Below, one piece after another: positions 7,600 to 14,044 of a stretch of DNA of 14,044 bases. Below the pieces are notes generated by a model, which saw only the letters and a program-made list of their open reading frames with translations, ran no database searches and was not told where the DNA came from. The position numbers were made by a program, and so were the translations under genes. Position 1 is the first letter of the stretch. Each line of letters opens with the position of its first letter. Source of the stretch: Candidatus Poseidoniaceae archaeon (GTDB lineage: Archaea > Thermoplasmatota > Poseidoniia > Poseidoniales > Poseidoniaceae); NCBI GenBank assembly GCA_023254445.1, contig JALRLN010000024.1:290-14333 (forward strand), in the 5' to 3' direction.

Positions 7600-8621
7600 G
7601 CTGCTGCCTCCCGAATGGCGTATTCGATGATCCTTGTTGCAGGGTCAAACGGGCCAAGCGAGTCGAGGCCCAAACCCTCCACGGCCGCGCGAACAAGGTC
7701 CGCTTCCTCCTTCGCTTGAGGTGCGTACCACCGTCCTGCTTCCAGCATGGTTTCGAGGGGGACGAGACCGACAAGTTCCGATCCAACAACGTCCAACCCG
7801 TGGTCGGCGGCGAGGCTTCGCACGGCCTCAAACGCATGCAGCATGCCGTGCTTGTCGACGTTGGTCAGGTTCATGCTCACCTGGGAGATGCCGTGCCCCT
7901 CGAGGACCACACCCATGCCTTGCACCGATTCCAGCATGCCCGTGGCACGCAGAACGCCCTCGTCGTTGCGAGCGATGATACGTCCAGATCCCCGAAGAAG
8001 GCTTCCAACAACCTTGGCGACCCGTGCATCACGTTCCGGGACGTTGACGTTGTACGCCACCAGCACGGGCCGTGCCCCGTAGGTGCACCCTCCCGAGCGT
8101 GCAGCGGCCTCAGTCCAGCCCTCTTCATGCCCATGGTCGGGCAACCTGTCCTTTCCTCCTTCAAGCCGTTCTTTGAGCCCCTCGTACTCCCCTTTGCGAA
8201 GGTAACTCAATCGGCTCCGTTCGTCGTTCCGAGCAGCGTGACCGTACAGGAAGGTGGGTGCCTTCGTTGCCTCATGGACAGCGCTGGCGACACGCTTCGC
8301 AGCGGCAGCGCACGCGTCCATGCTCACACCAGCAATGGGTACGAACGGGCAGACGTCCACAACGCCAAGTCGAGGGTGCTCCCCGGAATGGGTGCGCATG
8401 TCAATGGCGTTGATGGCGGCCACGCTCAGGTCAATCGCCGCCTGTTCAACGGCCTCAAGCGGGCCAGCGAAGGTGATGACGGTCCTGTTGTAATCCGCAT
8501 CGGGTTCAACACCAAGCACGGTGACCCCAGGCGTCGCTGCAGCAACGTTCGCAATGGCCTCAATGGCCGCCAAGTCGCGCCCCTCGGAGATGTTCGGGAC
8601 GCATTCAACGATGTCCTGCAT
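7596..8621 (-). CDS. ftcD: Glutamate formimidoyltransferase
   Basis: Transfers the formimino group of N-formimino-L-glutamate, a product of histidine degradation, to tetrahydrofolate, releasing glutamate. The start is taken at the ATG at 8621, giving 341 residues that open with MQDIVECVPNISEGRD, the classic N-terminus of this family. The open frame reaches 8732, but that part overlaps the end of pan and has no family similarity. SGEHPRLGVVDVCPF (79-93) contains His82, which in this numbering coincides with the catalytic His82 of the mammalian enzyme. The C-terminal half contains the conserved region around VGSELVGLVPLETMLEAG. The gene lies 43 bp after pan and overlaps fchA by 4 bp. No other histidine-degradation genes (hutH, hutU, hutI) are in this window, so they would have to be elsewhere. 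Confidence 0.95.
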   Translation of the reverse strand: MQDIVECVPNISEGRDLAAIEAIANVAAATPGVTVLGVEPDADYNRTVITFAGPLEAVEQAAIDLSVAAINAIDMRTHSGEHPRLGVVDVCPFVPIAGVSMDACAAAAKRVASAVHEATKAPTFLYGHAARNDERSRLSYLRKGEYEGLKERLEGGKDRLPDHGHEEGWTEAAARSGGCTYGARPVLVAYNVNVPERDARVAKVVGSLLRGSGRIIARNDEGVLRATGMLESVQGMGVVLEGHGISQVSMNLTNVDKHGMLHAFEAVRSLAADHGLDVVGSELVGLVPLETMLEAGRWYAPQAKEEADLVRAAVEGLGLDSLGPFDPATRIIEYAIREAAA

Positions 8622-8664
8622 GACCGTGAAGGCCTGCTTCCCCCGTCCATGAAGGTTCGCAACT

Positions 8665-9879
8665 TCAGGCGTACAGGTCAGCGGGGTCGCGTCGACCACC
8701 CGCGTGGACACGTTTGGTAAGGAGTCGAGCAACGGCCTCCTTGAGGTCCCGTTGTTGGACGTGTGTGCGCTCGTCGCGTATGGCGATCATACCGGCTTCA
8801 ACGCAGGTGGCTGCAAGTTCAGCCCCCGAAAATCCGTCGGTGCTCGTGACCAACGGGGCGAGGTCCACCTTCCGGGTTGACATGCCCTTCAGGTGCAGCT
8901 CGAGGATCGCCCGTCGTGCCTCATCATCAGGTTTTGAAATCTCAACGATGCGGTCAAAGCGACCGGGTCGAAGCAAGGCATCGTCCAAGATGTCCGGTCG
9001 ATTTGTTGCTGCAATGATCCGCACATCCTCAAGACGATCGAATCCATCGAGCTCGGCGAGTAATTGCATCAAGGTCCGTTGCACTTCCCGGTCCCCACTT
9101 GTTGAACCATCGAGCCGCTTTGCACCGATGGCATCTATTTCGTCCAAGAAAATGATGCTCGGGGATTTCTCGCGAGCCAACGCGAACAATTCCCGTACCA
9201 AGCGTCCACCTTCACCGATGTATTTCTGCGCAAGTTCGCTCCCGACCATGCGAATGAAGGTGGCGTTTGTTGAATTGGCCACCGCTTTGGCCAGGAGTGT
9301 TTTGCCGCACCCTGGAGGACCAACCAACAGCACACCTTTTGGTGGGGTCACGCCGACGCTCCGGAAGAGCTCCGGTCGAACGAGTGGCAGCTCAATCGCT
9401 TCACGCAGGAGTTGCTTTTCCTCGTTCAATCCTGCAACATCGTCGTAGGTGACGTCGGGTGCTTCGATCATTTCGGCTCCGCTGACCATGGGATCCCAAG
9501 CATCGTTGAGGATTTCGATAATCGCCAGACTGTCCTGGTTCATCGCAACCCGTGCACCAGGTTTGAGGCGTGTTGCATCAAGCCGCTCGTTGACGGAAAC
9601 TTGGAACACGGTACCGTTTGATGACTTGACAACGGCCGTGCGCGGTCCAAGCATGTCCTGCAAGGTGCCAATGATCATTGGTGGATTTTTGAGGTGCGTG
9701 AGTTCGTCTTCGAGACGTCGTGTACGCTTGTGCAATCCTCGGAGTTGCGTTTCGAGTTCGTGGCGTTGATGGTTGAGGTCCTTCGCTTCGTCCTGCAAGC
9801 GACGGATGGTTCGTTCAAGGTCTGCGAATTCATCACCACGCGGCTCATCAGACCGAGGCCCAGTGTCCACTTCACCCAT
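8665..9879 (-). CDS. pan: Proteasome-activating nucleotidase PAN (AAA+ ATPase)
   Basis: A hexameric AAA+ unfoldase that feeds proteins into the archaeal 20S proteasome. With the start at 9879 it has 404 residues. An N-terminal coiled coil (about 18-66) is followed by an OB domain (about 67-125). The AAA module has Walker A GPPGCGKT (187-194), pore loop KYIG (219-222), Walker B IIFLDE (242-247) and the RPGRFDR segment. The chain ends in Leu-Tyr-Ala, which fits the HbYX motif (hydrophobic-Tyr-any) that docks into and opens the 20S gate. The frame extends to a GTG at 9915, but the added codons contain a TATA-like box. The ATG at 9879 sits 26 bases from that box and is probably a leaderless start. 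It is the first gene of a likely pan-ftcD-fchA transcription unit. Confidence 0.95.
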   Translation of the reverse strand: MGEVDTGPRSDEPRGDEFADLERTIRRLQDEAKDLNHQRHELETQLRGLHKRTRRLEDELTHLKNPPMIIGTLQDMLGPRTAVVKSSNGTVFQVSVNERLDATRLKPGARVAMNQDSLAIIEILNDAWDPMVSGAEMIEAPDVTYDDVAGLNEEKQLLREAIELPLVRPELFRSVGVTPPKGVLLVGPPGCGKTLLAKAVANSTNATFIRMVGSELAQKYIGEGGRLVRELFALAREKSPSIIFLDEIDAIGAKRLDGSTSGDREVQRTLMQLLAELDGFDRLEDVRIIAATNRPDILDDALLRPGRFDRIVEISKPDDEARRAILELHLKGMSTRKVDLAPLVTSTDGFSGAELAATCVEAGMIAIRDERTHVQQRDLKEAVARLLTKRVHAGGRRDPADLYA

Positions 9880-9901
9880 GTTCCAGTGCTCGTATGACCC
9901 A

Positions 9902-9909
9902 CTAAAAAG
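9902..9909 (-). promoter_or_regulatory. pan: TATA-like box for pan
   Basis: Read on the minus strand this is CTTTTTAG, an AT-rich island in GC-rich surroundings, centred about 26 bases before the ATG at 9879. That spacing is what is expected when an archaeal transcript begins at or next to the start codon. It therefore both suggests a promoter and supports the shorter pan start. Confidence 0.5.
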
Positions 9910-10009
9910 CCCCACTGTTCAATCTTCGACGAAGAGGGGGAACAGCCATGGTTGACAAACGCTCGATGCAAGCGGAAGGGGTAAGTCCCCCCGCCTCGAA
10001 GGTTGAATC

Positions 10010-10492
10010 ATGGGCGAGTGTGAGGTCTGTGGCGCCATGAACGTCGGGACCCGTCAGGTGCCCATGGGCCGTGCTTCGGTTGCCGCATGCAAGCGCTGTG
10101 CCGACAAGGTTGGTCCAAAAGCGCAGGGGGTGGCGCCCGGACTTGCAGCGGCGTCCAAGCACGCTTCATCACCTGCGAAGCACCGAGGCCCGTCCGGCAT
10201 CATGCGTCGAAGCGAACGCGTGCTCACCGACGACTTTGGCCCCCAGATTCGCCGTGCACGGAGCGATCGTGGGTGGAGCCAAGAGGAACTTGCACGCCGG
10301 ATGTCAGAGAAGGTCAACATCGTCAAGGCAGCAGAATCCGGCCGGCGACCAACGGACGCCGTCATCTCGAAGTTTGAACGCGTGCTCGGGATTTCGCTCA
10401 TGGTTGAGTACGACCCCGAAGAGCACCGTAGGGTGCAGAGCGGTCAAGACAGGGGCTTCACGCTGGGGGACTACCTCGATGGCCTCCGATGA
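10010..10492 (+). CDS. mbf1: MBF1-type transcription factor (zinc ribbon plus HTH)
   Basis: Archaeal multiprotein-bridging-factor-1 homologue, 160 residues. The N-terminal zinc ribbon uses Cys4, Cys7, Cys27 and Cys30. A flexible linker (about 35-68) leads to a Cro/XRE-type helix-turn-helix at about 76-130, with the recognition region WSQEELARRMSEKVNIVKAAESG. The C-terminal GFTLGDYL (149-156) resembles the usual ending of archaeal MBF1 proteins. In eukaryotes MBF1 is a coactivator and is linked to ribosome-collision frameshift control; archaeal MBF1 has been connected with ribosomes and translation. An in-frame TGA lies just upstream of the ATG, so the start cannot be further 5'. It is divergent from pan with a 130-bp gap, and its end overlaps tsr3 by 14 bp. 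Confidence 0.93.
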   Translation: MGECEVCGAMNVGTRQVPMGRASVAACKRCADKVGPKAQGVAPGLAAASKHASSPAKHRGPSGIMRRSERVLTDDFGPQIRRARSDRGWSQEELARRMSEKVNIVKAAESGRRPTDAVISKFERVLGISLMVEYDPEEHRRVQSGQDRGFTLGDYLDGLR

Positions 10493-11039
10493 GCACTCCA
10501 CCTCGGTCAACCTCCACGCGATTTGGCTGGCCCAAGACGACCCAACAAAGAACACGGCCGTTCGCTCGTCTCGACGTGGCGATCTCACCCTGCACAAACA
10601 TCTCCGGGGCTTGCCGCGGCGTGGGGTCCTGCTTGAACCCCTCTGCGGGAAGGTGTTGGGTCCAGAAGACCATGACGCGATTCGAGGAGGAGCCTTGGTC
10701 GCCTTGGACTGCAGTTGGGCCCACATCGAGCCATCGGTAGCGTCGATTGTATCGAAAACCAGGCTTCAACCACGAATGCTCCCCGTGCTTCTGGCGGCGA
10801 ACCCGGTCAATTGGGGGAAGCCCGGCCGGCTATCGACCGTGGAAGCCTTGGCGGCCTCCCTTGTGTTGATGGGCGAGGGGGAGCAGGCGCGGACCTTGCT
10901 CGGAGGTTTTCGTTGGGGCCATCGTTTTCTCGAATTGAACGCGGAGCCGCTGAAGGCCTACGCCGCTGCGACCTCCTCTGCAGCATTGGTGGCCATGCAG
11001 TTCGAATTCTTCGACGTTGATGTGGAGGTTGGCGCATGA
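10479..11039 (+). CDS. tsr3: Tsr3-type rRNA aminocarboxypropyltransferase (DUF367 family)
   Basis: Family that transfers the aminocarboxypropyl group of S-adenosylmethionine to a hypermodified pseudouridine in small-subunit rRNA. The protein has 186 residues, the usual archaeal length. The N-terminal RLI-like part contains IWLAQDDPTKNTA near residues 14-26. LEPLCGKVLGPED and VALDCSW follow. The strongest block is LPVLLAANPVNWGKPGRLST, followed by VEALAASL, then FRWGHRFLELN. These match the core of DUF367 proteins closely. The N-terminal motif usually has a Cys (DPKKCT-like); here it is Asn (DPTKNT). The start is the ATG at 10479, 14 bp inside the mbf1 end; the longer upstream frame is only the antiphase reading of mbf1. 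It overlaps fdhD by 4 bp (ATGA). Activity on rRNA is inferred from the family. Confidence 0.9.
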   Translation: MASDEHSTSVNLHAIWLAQDDPTKNTAVRSSRRGDLTLHKHLRGLPRRGVLLEPLCGKVLGPEDHDAIRGGALVALDCSWAHIEPSVASIVSKTRLQPRMLPVLLAANPVNWGKPGRLSTVEALAASLVLMGEGEQARTLLGGFRWGHRFLELNAEPLKAYAAATSSAALVAMQFEFFDVDVEVGA

Positions 11040-11794
11040 CCGGCACCGCCAAGCAGCCCGTTTTGCGGGTGGTGGACGGTGCGTACCGTGCTGGGGTCGA
11101 CGACCTCGCCATCGAAGCACAAATCCGCATCACCAGCGAGGCAGGGCACGGGGTTGAACTGCTGGCAACCCCATTGGATCTTGAGGACTTGAGCATCGGG
11201 CATGCCATCTGCGAGGGCTGGTTGCGCCCTTCAGTGGAACTGCCTTTCGTCGAACGTTCCGAAGTGGACGGCACCGTCGTGCTGCATCTGTCGGGTGCAT
11301 CATGGACCACCCCCCTCCCGCACCGCAGCATCCTGCCGTCATGTGGTGGATGTGGTTTGACCCTCGACCCTCCCTCCTCAGGGACCTTCCTGCCTCCAGC
11401 CAATCGGGTCGAGCCAGGCGACGTCGAGGGTTGGGTGCTCAGGCTTCAGGACAAGCAACCGCTGTTCAGCACGACGGGAGGAACCCACGCGGCCGCGTTG
11501 GTTACCGAAGATGGATTCATCGTCCGTGAGGACATTGGCCGCCATAGCGCTGTGGACAAGGTGATTGGCGCATGGGGTCACTCGTCCTCACGTTCGTCAG
11601 CGCGTTGCCTGATGGTCTCAGGACGATGCGGCTGGGACGTGATGGCCAAAGCCGTTCGTTCGGGTGTGCGTCAAGTCATCGCCCTCGGAGCCGTGTCTGC
11701 TCAAGCAGCGGAACTCGCCCGTCACGAAGGGATGCTTGTGGTAGGCTTCGCAGCGGGCCACCGGCCGCAATACCTTGGTTCATGGTCGTCGTGA
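11036..11794 (+). CDS. fdhD: Formate dehydrogenase accessory sulfurtransferase FdhD
   Basis: FdhD passes sulfur to the molybdenum (bis-MGD) cofactor before its insertion into formate dehydrogenase-type enzymes, which need that sulfur for activity. The protein has 252 residues. The sulfur-relay CxxC appears as SCGGCG with Cys103 and Cys106, equivalent to the paired cysteines of the E. coli protein. FSTTGGTHAAAL (144-155) and REDIGRHSAVDKV (164-176) are hallmark FdhD motifs, and a late SGR...K region is also present. The start ATG overlaps the tsr3 stop (ATGA), implying coupled translation. The next gene encodes its probable client, a molybdopterin oxidoreductase, 38 bp downstream, which strongly supports the assignment. 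Confidence 0.95.
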   Translation: MTGTAKQPVLRVVDGAYRAGVDDLAIEAQIRITSEAGHGVELLATPLDLEDLSIGHAICEGWLRPSVELPFVERSEVDGTVVLHLSGASWTTPLPHRSILPSCGGCGLTLDPPSSGTFLPPANRVEPGDVEGWVLRLQDKQPLFSTTGGTHAAALVTEDGFIVREDIGRHSAVDKVIGAWGHSSSRSSARCLMVSGRCGWDVMAKAVRSGVRQVIALGAVSAQAAELARHEGMLVVGFAAGHRPQYLGSWSS

Positions 11795-11832
11795 TGGGAA
11801 AGGCTTGAGCCCAACCGCTTCAGCCACGGCTC

Positions 11833-14044
11833 ATGGGCCATCCTTCACCACCTGGTCGGACCCCTGCGGACGAGCATCCGTTGAAGGTCAAACCAAGGAA
11901 GCATCGGGCTGCCGGCCTACCTGCCGTCACCTCGAGCCTCCGGCATGGGATACGGAGGATGGGCCTTGCTCGAACCGTCCAGACGCTACGGATGGTCAAC
12001 CAACAGGAGGGTTTTGACTGCCCAGGTTGTGCATGGCCTGACCCTGAACATCGTTCTGGTTTCGAATTCTGCGAAAACGGAGCGAAGGCCGTCGCCGAAG
12101 AAGCGATGACAGCCCGATGCACACCAGATGTGCTCGCTTCCCGCTCCATCAACGACCTGTCGTTGTTGAGCGATTTTGAACTGGGTTCGCTCGGACGACT
12201 GACGTCTCCGACGGTTCGTCGTGCAGGCCGGGACCGATTCGAGCCCATCGGGTGGGAGGAAGCCCTCGATATGGTCGCCGATCGCCTTCGTACCTTGCCG
12301 TCTCCGGAACGGGGAGTGTTCTACACAAGCGGCCGTACGTCGAACGAAGCCGCGTTTCTCTACCAACTCTTTGTGCGGTCCCTTGGATCGAACAACCTCC
12401 CGGATTGTTCCAACATGTGCCATGAATCAAGCGGAAAGGGGCTTGGGACGACCATTGGCATTGGCAAGGGCACCGTCCGCCTTTCAGACTTTGAGCAGGC
12501 AGACCTGATCCTCGTGATTGGACAAAATCCTGGTACGAACCATCCAAGGATGCTGACGTCGTTGAGGGACGCCAAGCGAAAGGGAGCACGCATCATCCAC
12601 GTCAACCCCCTTCCTGAGGCTGGATTGGAGCGCTTCAAACACCCGCAGGACTACATGCGGCTGGACCTGTTTGACGACCAGTTGGCCGACCTTCACCTCC
12701 CCGTGCGAATCGGAAGCGATGCAGCCTTGCTTCACGCACTTCAGCACCTGCAGATTGAAGCCGGTGCATTGGACGAACGCTTCATCGATGCATCGACCAC
12801 CGGTTTCGATGCCCTCCTCGAAGAACGGAAATCCTTGGATTGGGCCCGCGTGTTGTCCGACACAGGGCTCAACCGGTCCACCATCGAAGAAGCGGCGACC
12901 ATGGTGGCCGCAAGCAAGGCAACGATTGCATGCTGGGCCATGGGCTTGACCCAACATCGAAACGGCGTCGCCGTCATTCAGGAGGTGGTGAACCTGCTTC
13001 TGATGGGCGGCCATGTTGGTCGTCCGGGGGCCGGTTTTTGCCCCGTCCGGGGCCATTCAAACGTGCAAGGGGACCGGACGGTTGGCATCTGGGAAGCACC
13101 GAGCGAGACCTTCCTTGACCGGCTCGAATCCGGAACGGGCGTGACCGTCCCCCGCAAGCATGGCTTCGATGTTGTCAATGCAATTCATGCGATGCGGCAG
13201 GGCGAGGTCGATGTGCTGATGACGATGGGGGGGAACTTCCTCTCTGCAGCCCCTGACACCGATGCAACCGCTCAAGCGCTTGCTCGAGTCGGTCTTGCCG
13301 TTCACGTCGCCACCAAACCAAACAGAACACACCTGGTTCCTTCCGAAGGGGACGTCCTCCTGCTTCCATGCCTCGGCCGAACGGAACGCGATACCACCCA
13401 TGGAGCCACACAATTCGTCACCGTAGAGAACTCCATGGGCATTGTTCATCGCTCTCAAGGACGACTGGAGCCAGCCTCCAAGGACTTGAAATCAGAACCT
13501 TGGATTGTGGCCGAACTTGCCCACAAGTCCCTCGATGCCACGCCCATTGACTGGCGTGGCTTGGTAGAAAACTACGATGCAATCCGGGACCTGATCGAAG
13601 CGAGCATCGATGGATTTGACCGCTACAACGAACGGGTTCGGACGCCCAACGGATTCGAACTCCCAAATCCTCCTCGGGATGAACGTTCCTTTGCGACACC
13701 GTCTGGCCGTGCAGCGTTTACGGTCCACCCTCTTCCAGACCTCCATCCGTCTCACGGGGGAACCCACGTTCTGATGACGCTGCGTTCCCACGACCAATAC
13801 AACACCACGGTGTATGGACTCGAAGACCGCTACCGTGGGGTCAAGGGCAATCGGCGCGTCGTGTTCATGAACGCCGAGGAAATGGCTGAGCGCGCGTGGA
13901 CAACAGGCCATCGGGTGACCTTGACCAGCCATTGGAGCGACGGTGTCAGGAGAGCCGACGATTGGCTCCTCGTCCCCTATCCCATCCCAAGGGGGAACCT
14001 TGCCGCCTATTTCCCGGAGGCCAACGTGCTCGTCCCTCTGGATT
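11833..14044 (+). CDS. FdhF/YdeP-family molybdopterin oxidoreductase (formate dehydrogenase alpha-like), 3'-truncated
   Basis: Molybdopterin-dependent oxidoreductase of the group often named FdhF/YdeP; 737 complete codons lie before the window end, close to the usual 760-780. The frame opens after a TGA at 11806, and the ATG at 11833 is the first Met. Residues 17-60 already look like the family's N-terminal region, so starts at 11959 or 11992 would be too short. FDCPGCAWPDP holds Cys63 and Cys66, and Cys80 follows in FEFCENGAKA, a plausible Fe-S site. PDCSNMCHESSG (190-201) puts Cys196 at the position of the Mo-ligating Cys or Sec. GIGKGTV and GQNPGTNHPRML follow. LRSHDQYNTTVYGLEDRYRG near the end marks the C-terminal cofactor-binding domain. 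Formate oxidation is likely from the fdhD neighbour, but YdeP-type proteins are poorly studied and other substrates are possible. Confidence 0.92.
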   Translation, partial: MGHPSPPGRTPADEHPLKVKPRKHRAAGLPAVTSSLRHGIRRMGLARTVQTLRMVNQQEGFDCPGCAWPDPEHRSGFEFCENGAKAVAEEAMTARCTPDVLASRSINDLSLLSDFELGSLGRLTSPTVRRAGRDRFEPIGWEEALDMVADRLRTLPSPERGVFYTSGRTSNEAAFLYQLFVRSLGSNNLPDCSNMCHESSGKGLGTTIGIGKGTVRLSDFEQADLILVIGQNPGTNHPRMLTSLRDAKRKGARIIHVNPLPEAGLERFKHPQDYMRLDLFDDQLADLHLPVRIGSDAALLHALQHLQIEAGALDERFIDASTTGFDALLEERKSLDWARVLSDTGLNRSTIEEAATMVAASKATIACWAMGLTQHRNGVAVIQEVVNLLLMGGHVGRPGAGFCPVRGHSNVQGDRTVGIWEAPSETFLDRLESGTGVTVPRKHGFDVVNAIHAMRQGEVDVLMTMGGNFLSAAPDTDATAQALARVGLAVHVATKPNRTHLVPSEGDVLLLPCLGRTERDTTHGATQFVTVENSMGIVHRSQGRLEPASKDLKSEPWIVAELAHKSLDATPIDWRGLVENYDAIRDLIEASIDGFDRYNERVRTPNGFELPNPPRDERSFATPSGRAAFTVHPLPDLHPSHGGTHVLMTLRSHDQYNTTVYGLEDRYRGVKGNRRVVFMNAEEMAERAWTTGHRVTLTSHWSDGVRRADDWLLVPYPIPRGNLAAYFPEANVLVPLD

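Noticed and set aside
7488..8720. A 410-codon open frame on the + strand
   Set aside because: It is antisense to fchA and ftcD, both well supported by family motifs. Its product is Arg/His/Gly-rich with no recognisable fold. Long antisense frames are common in GC-rich genes.
8622..8732. N-terminal extension of FtcD by 37 residues
   Set aside because: It overlaps the end of pan in another phase, and the family N-terminus (DIVECVPNISEGRD) begins right at the ATG at 8621.
9978..9990. GGGG...CCCC short inverted repeat before mbf1
   Set aside because: A 4-bp stem in GC-rich DNA is expected by chance, and no other feature supports a regulatory role.
10071..10478. Upstream extension of the tsr3 frame within mbf1
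   Set aside because: This part is the out-of-phase reading of mbf1, whose zinc ribbon and HTH are clear. Family similarity of Tsr3 begins only after the ATG at 10479.
12484..13056. A 190-codon minus-strand frame
   Set aside because: It is antisense to the conserved molybdopterin oxidoreductase, with a low-plausibility His/Gly-rich product.

Overview
The window looks like a compact, fairly GC-rich archaeal chromosome, most probably euryarchaeal. I would guess Thermoplasmata and the marine Poseidoniales (Marine Group II), but that lineage is an inference from gene content and style. The archaeal assignment rests on an archaeo-eukaryotic primase small subunit (PriS), a proteasome-activating nucleotidase (PAN), an MBF1-type zinc-ribbon/HTH protein, a Tsr3-type rRNA modification enzyme, and a TATA-like box placed for leaderless transcription upstream of pan. 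No RNA gene, insertion sequence, CRISPR array or integrase was seen. Almost everything is explained by ordinary chromosomal genes with very short gaps or overlaps.

Left block (1-3532, + strand): the 3' part of priS; an unrecognised protein with a Pro/Ala-rich N-terminus and a C-terminal duplicated motif; a four-helix membrane protein that looks RDD-like; and an alpha/beta hydrolase. The last three are almost contiguous and probably cotranscribed. They converge with, and overlap by 17 bp, a minus-strand CNNM/CorC-like membrane protein with a DUF21 domain and paired CBS domains (3516-4604).

Middle block (4605-9879): metG, a methionyl-tRNA synthetase with a fused C-terminal tRNA-binding domain, is divergent from the CNNM gene. 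It overlaps by 13 bp a minus-strand cluster read in the order pan, ftcD, fchA. FtcD and FchA are consecutive enzymes that move the formimino carbon of formiminoglutamate (from histidine breakdown) onto folate and release ammonia. Their position behind the proteasome ATPase gene could couple protein turnover to use of amino-acid carbon and nitrogen.

Right block (9880-14044, + strand): mbf1, tsr3, fdhD and the first 737 codons of an FdhF/YdeP-family molybdopterin oxidoreductase. They overlap or lie within 38 bp of each other, so they are likely one transcription unit joining translation and ribosome genes to a molybdenum enzyme and its sulfurtransferase. The oxidoreductase runs off the right edge and priS off the left.

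I found no clear new defence or mobile system. The parts least explained by known families are the duplicated-motif protein at 882-1826, its RDD-like neighbour, and the unusual operon partnerships.
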